A stretch of DNA of 64,000 nucleotides from Haliclystus octoradiatus (Eukaryota > Cnidaria > Staurozoa > Stauromedusae > Haliclystidae), in the NCBI GenBank assembly GCA_916610825.1, contig OU744450.1:19522814-19586813 (forward strand). The letters are read 5' to 3'. This document shows positions 23,593-35,296 of this stretch, in pieces. Each line of letters begins with the position of its first letter. The stretch's first letter is position 1. The notes under the pieces were generated by a model, which saw only the letters and a list, made by a program, of their open reading frames with translations, was not told where the DNA came from and made no database searches. A program made the translations under genes and the position numbers.

Positions 23593-26500
23593 CTGAATAA
23601 AACACGAGAACATTAGTATTATAAAACAACCTACATTAATAATTGGAAAAGAGAAGCTTGCTATCTGGTTTTTGAATCTTTAACTTATTTGTTGTTATTT
23701 TAATAATACAATGGAATGATACATTGGAAACGATGAATAAAACAAAATTTTGACTTAGGTTATCAAAGATCATTATTTGTTATATTTAACTTTATTATAA
23801 AAATGGAAGAAATAGCCGAAACAGCTGAAATTGAAGGTCAATTTTCAACCATATTAAAATTAGGCGGCCAGAAGACATGGATTTTGAAGAATGTCTATTT
23901 TTAATGCAGTTAGATATAAGGATGCGAATCGACAGCCAAAACGATAATCGAATATTCAATACTTACACTATTCAATTTGAATCGAATAATAATCAAAATA
24001 TTTTATTCTGTTGTTACCATTTAAGTACACAATAAAAACACAAACAAAACGTTTTCCACGACTGCAAGAAATGTGTTGAAAACATCAACTACCTTTACAT
24101 AGATTTTGCATTGATAAATGTAAATACACTTAAATGTAAACAGTTCGGTCGCTCATTTCGTTTCAAATTCATGCCATCTGCCTTCAAAGTAAAGTCACAA
24201 TTCTGTCCTTCAGATAAAATTTACTTGGAATTTTAAAGAATTCTGAAAAACAACTTTGGAATATTGATTATTCAAAAGCCTGACTCTGAGTTAAGGCTTA
24301 ACCGTTTGTGCCAGCTTGGTGAGTGACATTTGACTTAAATTGAGCTCAAAGTTTAAGCATTAAACATTTTTCTTAACAATAAATTAAAATGAACAAAACA
24401 TGTACCTCTTCCTTGCTTTGGAAAGCATTGGAGAACCAACTTGGTACAAGATAATTTGTCAACTTCTGCAGAAATCCCTTAAAAAAATCATCAATAATAC
24501 AACTAGATTAGAAAGAGGCATAGTTTGATTGTAACCTTCTAATTAACGGGAGGAGAGTTGTAGCCTAGTAGTCATTTGTTATTGAGTTCTGCATCTCCAG
24601 CTTCGATAGATAATTATGGAAAAAGCGCATTTACTGAAAAAGCCAATGTTGTATATTTTTCGCAGTAGCTTGAGATTTACTGATACCTTTCTCTCATGCT
24701 GTAATGTCACATACATTCATATAAATTCAAAATTGCACAATAAATTGTTTAATATTTAATAATAAGATTTTTCACAACAATTGATACGCTTTCCTGATAT
24801 ATAATAATATACCAATTAGTTGGTAAAGAATTTATCAAAACTGTCTGGGTTAACTTTGGAACAAAACTGTTTCGAAAAATCTAAATCCAACAGTCGAACG
24901 AGTTTAAGAGCATGTGGTTTTCTTGATGTTAAAGTAACAAGAAAATTTGTATGAAAATACATTGTCTTTAGCCAAACTGAAGACAATTTAATTCAAACTA
25001 ATAAATAATAAAATATAAATTTATAATTAGCAGTGTATCATTATATCAATGTAGAATTTTGGCTACTTCTTTCTCCCTCGACATCAATTAAAATTTCACT
25101 TGACTGACGGCGTAAATTTTGATTGCGTTGTTATGTGAATACTAGGGCATCGCAATGGCGGGAAATGACTAACCGGGTTCCCGGACTCGATACCCGGGAC
25201 CCGTTTGAGTCCCGGAATTTTCCCCCCAAAAAAATTTTTTCCGGGATATTTTTTTGCAAATTTGTTTTTTCTAAACACATTTTATTTTATTAAAAATTGT
25301 TTCTGAAAGTCTTTTTTGCGAATATATTATTTCTAAATTCAATCCATTTGTGATACTCTAATTGTATTGATGTAAAAAAAGTTTTAAAAATAGATAAAAA
25401 GCGGTGGAAAAACGTAAGCGACATAAATTGTAAACAACATCGTTCTATTTGATTAACACCATTCGATTTCTATTGTTTGAAAACAATAGCGGATGTGCTC
25501 CCATAACAACGCGATCAAATTTCACGCTTGGTCAAATGAAATTTTGAATTATGTCGAGTGGAAAGAAAAGAAAGAAAGCGAGAAAACTTCAACCATCGAT
25601 GATCTATTGATATGATTATACACTGATAATTGTTTAAATATGTTTCATTATTCATTATTTTGAGTTAAAGTGGTTTCATTTTGGCTAATTTACAATACTA
25701 GGATCCAGTTAATATATTCCTGTGTTATTCAACTTTGAGAAAACCACATGGTCTTTATAGGTCTTTATGAAACGCGGAGTTTGTCTGTCAGATTTAGATT
25801 TTCAATTCAATTTTGATCAATTATATACCAACTCATTGGATTATTATTTAAAGCAGCAATCAGTGTTATAAAATACTTTCAACATCAATGAAACATAAAC
25901 AAATCGAAAATAATAATTTCATAAACATAGAAAGTTAAACATTTTTATGTAAATTTTCGGAAAATTTTCCGAAATGCTGTCCCGGGACTCTACTTTTGGT
26001 CCGAGTCTCGGTTTCCCGGGACTCACTGCGATGCCCTAGTGAATGCATGTGATATTGTTCTCAAACAATAGATTTTGAATAATGTAAATCAAATAGAATG
26101 ATGCTGTTTACAATTTATGTTGCATGCCATTTTTCGTAGATTTTTCTTCATAAATGTTTTTAGTCCACGTATTTATTGCTTCAAAATTGGATAATTGTAA
26201 CTCTCTATATTATGGTCTACCAAAATCTCTAATAAAGAAATTACAACGCATTTAAAATGCAGCAGCAAAACTTATTATGTGAGCTAAAAAATATGATCAT
26301 GTATCTCCTCTTTCATATTCACTTCATTGGCTTCCAGTTGAACAACGCATCATTTTCAAAGTATTATTATCAACTTTAAAACCTTTACATAACCATGCTC
26401 AGAATTATTTAAAATAACGTTTAATTCCTTATATTTCTCAACGCTGTCTTCAATCGTCATCAAAAGCTTTTGGTTATTAGTTTGGTTATTAATATTAGCA

Positions 26501-29500
26501 TTTATTTTTTACCTTTTAGGCCTACTTTGTTTCAAATTTAAGTTTATTATATTAATTGTTAATCAAAATATTTAAATCTGGTAAAGCGCTTAGAGCAAAA
26601 TGGTAAAGGCTCTATAAAAATTCATTATTATTATTATAATCAAGATTACCAACATTTTAAAGGGACTATGCAGACCGACAGCCCTTATGGAATTTTTTTG
26701 GGTGCAAATTTTATTGTACGTCACTACATCGACTTCGCATTTTGGTTGCTTGGATTGAAAGCTGCGAGGTCGAGGATAGCAAAACAAATAGAAATGGCCA
26801 AAACATTTATTCCTATTTCATAATTAATTTCGATTTTGCTAGAAAACTCTGAAGGACAGAAATCAATAATTATACACAAATTGCATTAAATAAGGGCCTA
26901 CCGCATTTTATGGTTGTGCAGGCTATACTATAACTTTGAAGTCAGAAAAAATGCGACAATATATAAAACGAATCAGCTCAAAAAACGTAAACATGTTTTT
27001 ATTATTCATCAATTTCAAAAACGACAGCAAGTTCAACAAGTCCAGTAAATTGTACTATATGCTAACGATTGACAATTTGACATTAATCAAAATTGTTGAT
27101 CAATATATATATATGTTAGGTAGTCAACATCTTTTGGAAACATGATTACAATTCCAAATTGAATAGCCGATTAATCTACGAAGCATAAGCATGGATAGCA
27201 ACATCACAGCACACAGTATAAATTACCTTGATTACATTATCCAGATAATAAATAAATTTTTAAAAAGACCAGAGCAAATCGGGTGTCTGAAAGACTCTCA
27301 GAAATTTGTAGTTTTCTTTTGTAAAATTTTACACACACGCATACTGTCATTGCATTTGCACGGACAGATTTCCGTAACTTTGAGCTGAGGTCCTGTCTCC
27401 GCTTCAGATATTTCTGATCTTTACTTTCTATCACCTTCTCTCCTGTCTTTCCATTTGATTGCATCGATAAATAATGTTTACAATATTTGGACATACCATG
27501 AAATATTAAAATTAGATCGCAACTATATCAATTCAAGAAAACTAGTCAGCGCCGTGGAAAAATACACGAGGCAAGATGGCGTCATGCAGCTTTTCGTTTT
27601 CATAAACATTGAACACCAGAGAGAACAAGACAGCTAACATGAAAACGAGTATTGAAAAGTGAACTCACTTTTCAATAAAGAAGACCGCCGGTCTGCATAG
27701 TCCCTTTAAATAGTAGACCAAGCGCCACAGAATTAAAACGACAGGTTTCTCCGGGCAAATTGAAAATCACAATTCCCTATTTCTTGTTTCAATAAATTTT
27801 ATTGTGAACCCTTCAAAAATCAAATTTATATTTCATGATTCACGGTCAAAGCCTTCTTATCGTTTTGAGAAAATGCTGCATGTGAGCTTCATGGTTTTTG
27901 ATTCTTTTGTCCTCCCATGATTTTGCGAATCCATAGAAGCATGACGAAATACGAAATGTATGAATTAAGAGGGCTCTGACCGTGAAATAATTTACAAATT
28001 CATTGTTGATGAGCTCCACCATAAAATTTGACTAGAACAAGAAACGGGAAAGTATTTATGGTATTTTTATGAACATTTTATGTGAATTTCAAGTTGCCCG
28101 GAGAAACCTGCCGTTTTAGATATGTGGCGCTCGGTCTATAGGGGTGAGACAAATGTTCTAAAAAAAATCGGTTTTGCCGATCATCGGCGCCAATTTTTAC
28201 TAATCGGAAAATAATCGGCATTGACAAATCAACCACCTTCACCAATTGTTTTTAGAAAATGAAATTCAAAATAACAAAAATGTTATTCCAAAATTCATTA
28301 ACTTAATGATTTGATATCTATCAATCAAAAAGTTGATATCCCCCAGTGCAGTCGCTCTGCTTTGTTTACGTCATTCTGTAGTTCAGATCTACGTCGCTTT
28401 GTTTTGTATACATTGTTTTGTAATTCAAATCCTATTCCAAACGCTCGAATGATTCATCACGCCACTTGACACCTTCTATTGTTATAAAGTGATCAAAGTC
28501 AACACATTAGCGTTGATGAATAAAATATGTGAGCATGGTTGAATGAAAAATTTTACTAAGAAAGAAACAGGTGGCCGTCGGCTTTTGTACAGAAATTTTA
28601 TCTTTATCATTTTGGATGAAGCACTCTCAAAGCTGGAAAGATATACAAAGCATTTACGGGAAAAGTCACTTCCTAGCCCGCTTCCAGCGTGTGGGTCATT
28701 TCATGGGGAATCTGCAGTTTTTCCCCGCACCCTCTTAGAATTTGTTAAAAATATATATGCATATAGATCTCGATGAGCTGAGTTTAGAAATGTAACTTAT
28801 AGCCACGATTTTGCAACAGTTTCGATTTTATGGCACCTCGAAGTCGCGGAAAAGGTGAGAAAATTACATTTTCGCTACTCAATTAAACGCTTATATCCCT
28901 TCCATTTCTCGTTGGATTTCAACGATTTAAAACATCTGCAATAGAGGAATAAATTGTCTTGCCAAGTGTAAAATTTGAAGCCAAGCAGTTACACATTCAC
29001 TGCCATTAAAATTGTAATGAAAACTTCAAAAATACGTAGCGAAAAAGGTAATATTTTGATTTTTTTTTAAAAGTTGACAAAAGTTGCATTTCTGTGCTCA
29101 AATTGCAATATTTATGTTTTAGCTGGTGTAATTTGCAGCTAAATTTCTCGGTGTCACAACACCGCTAATTGACAAAGATTCACGCCTTTTGGCTGCACTC
29201 GCTTGAAATAAATTTAGATTGCTTCATGCCGAGATCGCATGTAAATGTTGATAATGTCTATTGTGATTTTGCCAGAGTGGTATGAATGAATTTAATTGAT
29301 CTCATCAGGTCGATGAGAGACCTGTTGATTGTTTGATCATCAATGGTTTGATGGAATTACTCCTGTCTAAACGATCCCGTTATTTTTAAAGAAAAAAGTA
29401 TAAATAGAGTTAGGAAACAACAAAAGATGTAAATAATAATAATAATTTTGCATTATTGTTTTTGTTATGGACCGTTGATCCTGTTGTAGTTTTATTTTCA

Positions 29501-31943
29501 ACATAAAATAAATGAGTTTCCTTTTGTTTCCTTTTGTCTTGTTTTGACTTATTATTTCTCATGTGTATCAGCGTGAAGTATAATGTAAACAAAACATTTG
29601 CATAAGCGGCTGCTTTGAATTTGACACTTTTGGGATAAAGCGACTTTTTCGAAGGACTGCTTGAAATTATTTGAAATCAAATGCAGTTTTATTCATACTA
29701 TGTTTGTTAAATTGATCTAAAAGAAAAGCCAGTTGAGTGATTTACGTTAACATTACATGATTGCTCATATTATATCAACCATAAATCAAATTTGAAAGAT
29801 TTTATTAGTATGTGAAAATGTTGTTGTGTTTTACGGAGACAATTTTTTTGAGTGAAAAATGAAAGTCTTAGATTGGAATTAAGTTTATCAAACCATATAT
29901 GAGATCAATTAAATTCAGTCAGTAGCACTTTAGCAGAATCAAAATAGACGCTATCAACAGTTACATGCTATCTCCGCATGAAGTAATCTAAATTTATTTC
30001 AAGGGAGTCCAGCCAAAAGGCGTGAATCTTCGTCAATTAGCAGCGTTGTGACATCAACATATTGAGCTGCAAATTACTCCAGCTAAAAGGTAAATATTGC
30101 AATTTGAGCACAGAAATTGAAATTGCACGGCAGGAAGCAGCCTAGCAACAGAATGAGTCACATAGGTTTAGACAACTACCTGCTGTGCAACTTTTCATTG
30201 AAGTTTTCATTTCAATTTTAATGGCAGTAAATGTTTAACTGCTTGGCTTTAAATTATATACTTGGCAAGACAATTTATTCTTCTATTGCAGATGCTTTAA
30301 ATCGTTGAAATCCAACGAGAAATGGAAAAGATATAAGCGTTTAAATGAGTAGCGAAAATGTAATTTTCACACCTTTTCAGCGACTTCGAGGTGCCATAAA
30401 ATCAAAACTGTTGCAAAATTGTGGCTATAAGTTACATTTCTAATCTCAGCTCATCGAGATCTATATGCATATATATTTTTTAACAAATTCTAAGAGGGTA
30501 CGGGGAAAAACTGCAGATTCCCCGTAGAATGACCCGTGTGTGGACAGGCAAACTTCTGCTATCATCAAATTTGGAAAACTTAAAACCATATTTCCGTCAT
30601 TTTATTCAGCTAATTGCAGACTTGGCAATTTCATATACAGTATACAGTAATTTTGTATTATGTTAATTTTGTATATGTTTTGTCTCCTGCTCTTTTGTTT
30701 TTATTCGTTTGGATAAGAAATAATCCGCAAAAACCGATTAATCGACCGATTGTTATGACTAATCGGTGGCTAACTAATTGGCATTGAACATCGGTAAATT
30801 TCATTATTGTCTCACCCCTAATTTTAAATTATAGCTTGTTACATTTCATGAGTTGAAAAATGTGTGGAAAGAACACAAACACACACACAGGCACGACACA
30901 TGGATCTCTATTAACTCTAGCCTGGGTTTGACAAAAAGGCTCAGTCTTCTGAAATCCTAGAGGCATTTCAAAATTTTCTTCTGAATTTTGTGTTGAAGTT
31001 TGACCAGTAAATCATAAAAATATCAATTTTCTTCTGAATTTGCTTCAACCTTCTGGAATCCAGGATTTCTACTTTTGTCAGACCCTGACTCTAGTTTTCA
31101 TCAATTATCATTGAGTAAAGCATTTCAATTAGAAATCAGCAAATAATTTCGGTCTGGACAAGTATTTGAACCCACAATTTTGGCAAAACAGAAACTGAAA
31201 GCGCTAACTACTTGCCCACCACAACGTAAGGGAAAAACCCCGGGAAAAACAAGAAATTTATTTCCTATTTTATCCGCACATTTTTCTCTGATATCCAAAA
31301 TCATACTGTTGGGCACGCACTTTTATAAACTTTGTAGAGTGTAGACTCAATTAATCGGATTTAATCATTCAACCTACCTAATAAGCCTTGCTTGTCGGTA
31401 GTAGAGTGATGCTTCACATATTTAATTAAGTCTGTGTACACCTAGTCGCAAAGAATTCAGAAAACTTGGTTTTGCGCGGGGAATGCACTTATTTTTTGAC
31501 AGAGTTTAATATTAACTCCTGGAGATTGCGCGGGGAATGCATTCCCCGCGCGGACCATTCTTTTCAACTAGGTGTGTACATTGTATTCCGCGGCTCCACG
31601 CAGTGCCTTGTTATATAATGATCTCATTTATAATCGCAGGGACGCAGGTTAGATTTGTACAAAAGAAGGAAAATATCCAAGGGAATCAGTTCAACTTTGT
31701 CGTTATTGCGGATTCCTGGATCTTGACCTCCATTGCGTAAGCTATGATTTAAAAACGGTATATTATTATAAACTTTTACTTTTAGTTGTATGATATTATA
31801 CATACCTCGTGCTTTTCGGGTGATACATAAGCGGAATCTGATTGTGTGCGTCGACTGTAAGGCTGTGCTCTTTTTCTCCCGTAGTTACGATTTCTAATTT
31901 TCCGTGATGGAAATTGTTGTTCATTGCCCTTATTAGGCTCCAT
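19609..31943 (-). CDS. NUP153: Nucleoporin Nup153, complete, three exons, about 1397 residues
   Basis: Nup153 is the FG nucleoporin of the nuclear-pore basket; its zinc fingers bind Ran and its FG repeats bind transport receptors. Exons are 31943-31806 (46 codons), 24477-24406 (24 codons) and 23592-19609 (1327 codons plus stop), all joined in phase 0. Exon 1 has the basic KIR-type amino terminus (RKIRNRNYGRKRAQPYSRR) and exon 2 the amphipathic helix YLVPSWFSNAF. Residues of about 640-1150 hold six RanBP2-type zinc fingers (W-x-C-x2-C-x10-C-x2-C), then FG/FGS/FGT repeats. The protein ends in the basic tail RRKFKRAIRRTQR seen in the family. Human Nup153 has 1475 residues and four fingers. The ATG at 23613 is not the true start; TTTATTCAG before GAC is the acceptor. 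Confidence 0.95.
24406..24477 (-). CDS. NUP153: NUP153 exon 2, amphipathic helix
   Basis: This 72-bp exon has a TTTTTTTAAG acceptor and a GAG/GTACAT donor. It encodes GFLQKLTNYLVPSWFSNAF and continues QSKEE, corresponding to the conserved V-P-x-W-L/F segment near the Nup153 amino terminus that binds membrane in known species. Confidence 0.88.
25143..26038. mobile_element. hAT-type MITE with 8-bp target duplication, 896 bp
   Basis: Termini TAGGGCATCGCA and TGCGATGCCCTA are perfect inverted repeats. The flanks GTGAATAC (25135-25142) and GTGAATGC (26039-26046) are an 8-bp duplication with one mismatch. Subterminal regions are rich in CCCGGGA words. It lies in NUP153 intron 1. A segment at about 25395-25490 recurs inverted just outside the element at about 26058-26145. 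Confidence 0.8.
26170..26640 (+). mobile_element. LINE 3' fragment (CR1/L2-like) with ATT tail
   Basis: The plus strand reads GLPKSLIKKLQRI, then SLHWLPVEQRIIFKVLL and KPLHNHAQNYLK, which is the standard C-terminal end of CR1/L2-type ORF2. It carries internal stops. The 3' end has the AAGCGCTTAGAG motif followed by (ATT)n at 26620-26638, typical of these LINE tails. It is in NUP153 intron 1, antisense. Confidence 0.75.
26661..27705. mobile_element. TTAA-target nonautonomous element, 1045 bp
   Basis: TIRs AGGGACTATGCAGACCG and the reverse complement CGGTCTGCATAGTCCCT are bordered by TTAA at 26657-26660 and 27706-27709. TTAA targets fit piggyBac or Kolobok superfamilies. Frames inside are short and unrecognised. 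A smaller TTAA element with AGGRG ends is at 35438-35636. Confidence 0.75.
27716..28136. mobile_element. TA-target hairpin MITE, 421 bp
   Basis: Left end GACCAAGCGCCACA and reverse-complemented right end GACCGAGCGCCACA are bordered by TA at 27714-27715 and 28137-28138. Inverted similarity continues inward through GGTTTCTCCGGGCAA. It directly abuts the next element at 28141. Confidence 0.7.
28141..30818. mobile_element. Fold-back element with long internal inverted arms
   Basis: Both termini read GGGGTGAGACAA(T) inward and are bordered by TA; an added 5' TA would also fit a hAT-like end, but no 8-bp duplication is seen. Inside, about 28680-29220 and 29990-30545 are long inverted repeats with good but imperfect match, for example around GGATTTCAACGATTTAAA, separated by about 770 bp. 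Subterminal parts carry ATCGG words. A 77-codon plus-strand frame at 28543-28776 falls across the left arm and is not recognised. It lies in NUP153 intron 1. Confidence 0.72.
30922..31087. mobile_element. 166-bp hAT-type MITE, second copy of the CAGGGTCYGACAAAAG family
   Basis: Read on the minus strand it starts CAGGGTCTGACAAAAG and matches the 11621-11792 copy through CAAATTCAGAAGAAAATTGA. The flanks ACTCTAGC (30914-30921) and ACTCTAGT (31088-31095) are an 8-bp duplication with one mismatch. Confidence 0.75.
31440..31573. repeat. Short hairpin element with a perfect 24-bp palindrome
   Basis: Outer ends CACCTAGTCGCAAAGAAT and, reverse-complemented, CACCTAGTTGAAAAGAAT pair. A fully self-complementary 24-bp GC-rich palindrome lies at about 31527-31550, and a half copy (GCGCGGGGAATGCA) is near 31475. 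It lies 230 bp downstream of NUP153 exon 1 within intron 1. Confidence 0.6.
31806..31943 (-). CDS. NUP153: NUP153 exon 1 with start codon
   Basis: The exon begins at ATG 31943 and ends CAC GAG before a GTATGT donor. It encodes MEPNKGNEQQ followed by the arginine-rich motif shared by Nup153 amino termini. The next exon lies 7.3 kb away, so intron 1 spans 31805-24478 and is filled with transposons. Confidence 0.85.
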
Positions 31944-32607
31944 ATTAGGTAAATATTTACTTCATGTTTTCAACTAATAACTTGCTTATATGTTTATACT
32001 AATGTTGATGATAAAATCTATACAGAAGGATATCAAAAAGACGATATAACTGTTAGATTCGATTCAACCATTTTGAAAATGTGTTGAAATTACAAATGGC
32101 GGGTTTTTCGATTCCCAAAATGCACATCGGTAGTTCAGCTGAAAGAGAGACCGAGACGAACAGAGGCAAATCTGGGAGAACATAATTTGTGTCAACAAAG
32201 TCAATAAAGTCTGCACTCAGCAAGTAAACTTGTAGCAAGCGGGCTAAAGAAAGAATTAAATGGATTATTCAATTGACTTTGTTATCATCAGCATGATTGA
32301 TTGGGATTAACAAATCAAGCTAGAAACAATGTTACTGTTTCAAATGCTCAAATTCATTTAATTTTCCACAGATTTTTTGGTACTGTATAAACTTTAATCG
32401 CATTTTCATTTAAATATATGACTATGAAACTGCAAAAGATAAGCTCAAAGTGAGCATTCAGAACATTAAATTCATATTAAATAACTAACAAATCATGCAA
32501 TATTATACATTATTATCAAGAGGTTTGGGCTACAATACTTCAAATATGCTTTATATGCTATTATCAGCCAGATCAACTAAATGTTCAGCTATTCAGTTAC
32601 AAATCAA
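31944..32607. promoter_or_regulatory. Gap between DDAH and NUP153 start; putative NUP153 promoter
   Basis: The 660 bp between the DDAH stop (32608) and the NUP153 start must hold the DDAH 3' untranslated region and the NUP153 promoter. No TATA box or poly(A) tract stands out. The first 100 bp after the DDAH stop match the same region beside the second DDAH copy. Confidence 0.4.
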
Positions 32608-33405
32608 TTAGGTCAGTAATATAGAACAACATGTCAATCCACCATCTACTTTGGCTATTTCAGATGTCTCAACGTTAATCTTACTTCGATTTAATTGATC
32701 AAAGACTTGCGCAGACAGTGGAAATTCATCTCTGGAGCATACAATTAAAGTACCATTAGCAAAAATGCAATTAGCTGCTTGCTGATTTGGCACATGTAGA
32801 AATTTATAATCAAATTTAGTATTTAATTTGATAATGTTTTCAACTTTTTCAAATCCATCAGCAATAACCATCAAATCTTGTCCAGCCATTGTTACTATTG
32901 ATTTCAAATGAAGTGCTTTTTCAACCTCAATGGTATGTACTTGATAATTTTTGAATGCATTACTTAATTGCTTGATGCCTTCTTCATTACTTCTCTTGGA
33001 TAAACCAACAAAGAATTCATTGCCTGTAAATAAAACATCTCCGCCATCCAATTGACCAGGTTCTGTCATTTCAATAAGGTCATATCCGAGAGACATCAAA
33101 CAATCTCTCATTGCAACAATTTCTCCCCGTCTTGATTCATGTCCTGTACGTGTCAATAAAGCGATATTCCCACATACTATTGCAGTGTCTTCGACAAAAA
33201 CACAATCTGGGTAGCGTTCGTCAGCTTCTAGAATCGTTACGTTAATGTTTATTCGTTTCAAAGCATCTACATATTTCTGGAATTGTATCAAGGCTTCCTC
33301 GTAATCAACAGGAGGACCATCCGAATCCAATCGTTGGGCTTCTGCAACTAGAGAACGCGGAATCCCTCTGCAGATAGCACGTGTAAATCTGAACGGTCCC
33401 TCCAT
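32608..33405 (-). CDS. DDAH: Dimethylarginine dimethylaminohydrolase, intact, single exon
   Basis: DDAH hydrolyses asymmetric dimethylarginine to citrulline and dimethylamine in the cytosol, relieving inhibition of nitric-oxide synthase. The 265-residue frame starts at ATG 33405 and stops at 32608; human DDAH1 has 285 residues. Family motifs occur in order: FTRAICRGIP, PDCVFVEDTAIV, RTGHESRRGE, LDGGDVLFTG, FFVGLSKR, ALHLKSIVTMAG with the catalytic histidine, AANCIFANGT, and VDGGLTCCSILL with the catalytic cysteine near the end. It has no introns, although vertebrate DDAH genes have several, so it may have begun as a retrocopy; no poly(A) scar is visible. A near-identical second copy lies 2.7 kb upstream. 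DDAH1 versus DDAH2 cannot be decided. Confidence 0.93.
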   Translation of the reverse strand: MEGPFRFTRAICRGIPRSLVAEAQRLDSDGPPVDYEEALIQFQKYVDALKRININVTILEADERYPDCVFVEDTAIVCGNIALLTRTGHESRRGEIVAMRDCLMSLGYDLIEMTEPGQLDGGDVLFTGNEFFVGLSKRSNEEGIKQLSNAFKNYQVHTIEVEKALHLKSIVTMAGQDLMVIADGFEKVENIIKLNTKFDYKFLHVPNQQAANCIFANGTLIVCSRDEFPLSAQVFDQLNRSKINVETSEIAKVDGGLTCCSILLT

Positions 33406-33950
33406 AATCAAATCGATGAAACTGTAGCAAGGGGGAAAGTTAAAGTTCCAGTTTCAACCCCCTCTGCGGACATTTCCGTTGATAGTTCAATGACATCCTC
33501 ATTCCCAAGCTCATTCCATCATGGCCTCGTTTCTGTGCGACGTTAAACAGAGCGGGTTCGTGTAGTTGTGTGACGTCAGGTCACGTATTTTTAGTATTAC
33601 CACTTTTGTTTGCGACATGATTTGCGAAATATTTAATGCCCAAAAAATTGGGAATTTTACTTGAAATTCGCTGCTGTAGTAGCTCCATTACCAGGAAACA
33701 TCACACAGAATAATCAATCAAATATTCGCTACGAAGTCCCGTTGATTGCGGAAAAATCTTTCTGGAGCGAGACATGACACCAGGCGCAGGCCGCAAGATG
33801 AATGCTTGTATATTATAGTACCTATATAGGCGAGACAATATCTACTGCCTCGTCAATCTCCGCAATCCTCCGGTCCCCGCTAATGCTGTTTAGCTAATAT
33901 GCTTCCTCTATCTGGCATTCAATTCATGAATTTGGCAGTTGCCTGTGAAG

Positions 33951-34290
33951 CCCCGGGGGTAACTTTAAATGGTTGGTATACGGGGACGTGCCAATTATTG
34001 AGGCTACCTTTTCACGGTCTCCGAAAATTTTTGAGGTATCTATTTCATAATTTTCAAAATATTCGAGGTATTGTTTTTCAATGAGCAAAAAATATTGATA
34101 TAAACCCACAAAATTGTAATCAATTTTCAAATATGCTTCCATAAAAAAATATTTGGGGTATACATTTTGGCCTGAATAAAATATTTGAGGTATCGATTTT
34201 GGAAAAACAAAATTTTGGAGGGGAAAATTCTGAATTCAAATTCGCACCCCCTTTCCCCATCCTTGAAATTTCTTAAGTTATCACCCCGGG
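33951..34290. mobile_element. 340-bp MITE with perfect 8-bp target duplication
   Basis: The element begins CCCCGGGGGTAACTTTAAA and ends TTAAGTTATCACCCCGGG. It is flanked by identical CTGTGAAG words at 33943-33950 and 34291-34298. An 8-bp duplication fits hAT or P-like elements. It lies between the two DDAH copies, so it dates from after their split or sat in the ancestral spacer. Confidence 0.78.
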
Positions 34291-35296
34291 CTGTGAAGTA
34301 ATTCCCTGTCTGAAATTCAATGGGAATTTACTGGAAAAGTTTGAAAACATTTATTTGGAAATTTCTGAAATTAAACGGAAATCTCAAAAATTCACAAAGA
34401 AATTTCTGGAATTTACTTGGAAAAGGTGCAGCAGTGGTTGGGATGTTGGGAGCCACCAGTGCGAAGGTACGTGTTATAAATTGATAATCTGCAGGCAGGT
34501 TCCATTTCTGCTTTCGGAATTTTCTTGATCTATAATTCCCTAACCGAAACATTTCTCTCGGAAAAATCTCCATTTCATCTGTGATATATCTAATCTAATT
34601 AAAGACGCTATATTCTATAACGTCACCAATACTCAAAAAGTTTAAAGTGGAAAATTTTTTTTCGATGATGAATTTTCGATGTAAATCCCAAAACATACGT
34701 TTTTCACTTGAATTTACGAAAGCCAAGCGGGAAAGATAGTTACCTGACTTTTGTACACATAATGAAACTTAAATATCGATAGCGTGTACCTAAAACAGGG
34801 GCGTGTATAAAATTTGAATATGAAGAATGTTAGTGGCGTGTACTTATGTCATGCTTATGTATAGCAGGGGCGTTTTCTTAAAGGCTTATATCTGTAGTGC
34901 CGGAAAGGAAATGAGTAATGAAACCTAGATAGTTCAAAATATAGTTCAGCCTTTTCTTTAAAGAGACAGAATCTTTAAGTATTAAGGTTTTACCCTCTTG
35001 TGGAAAATATACGGGCTCTTGGTGTCCGAAAAAGAGTGAGACACAAAAATAACCCAAAAGCTTCACTTTGACTGCATAGAGTATAATGATTGCGCAAAGT
35101 AAAAATACAAGAGGAACATAAAATATGAATAGAAAATGTTTCTGTATCTAAACATGATCTAATGAGAAGCAATTATCTCCCGATATCCAGGATATACACT
35201 TTAAGAGGTTTAGGCTACGATACACAAATCAAATGTGCTTTTTATGCTATCATCAGTTAGTTAAACAAAATCTTCAACTACTCGGTTACCAATCCT

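Noticed and set aside
23593-23613. Methionine start (MFSCFIQ) for NUP153
   Set aside because: The sequence TTTATTCAG before GAC is a splice acceptor, and two upstream exons supply the conserved amino terminus in phase.
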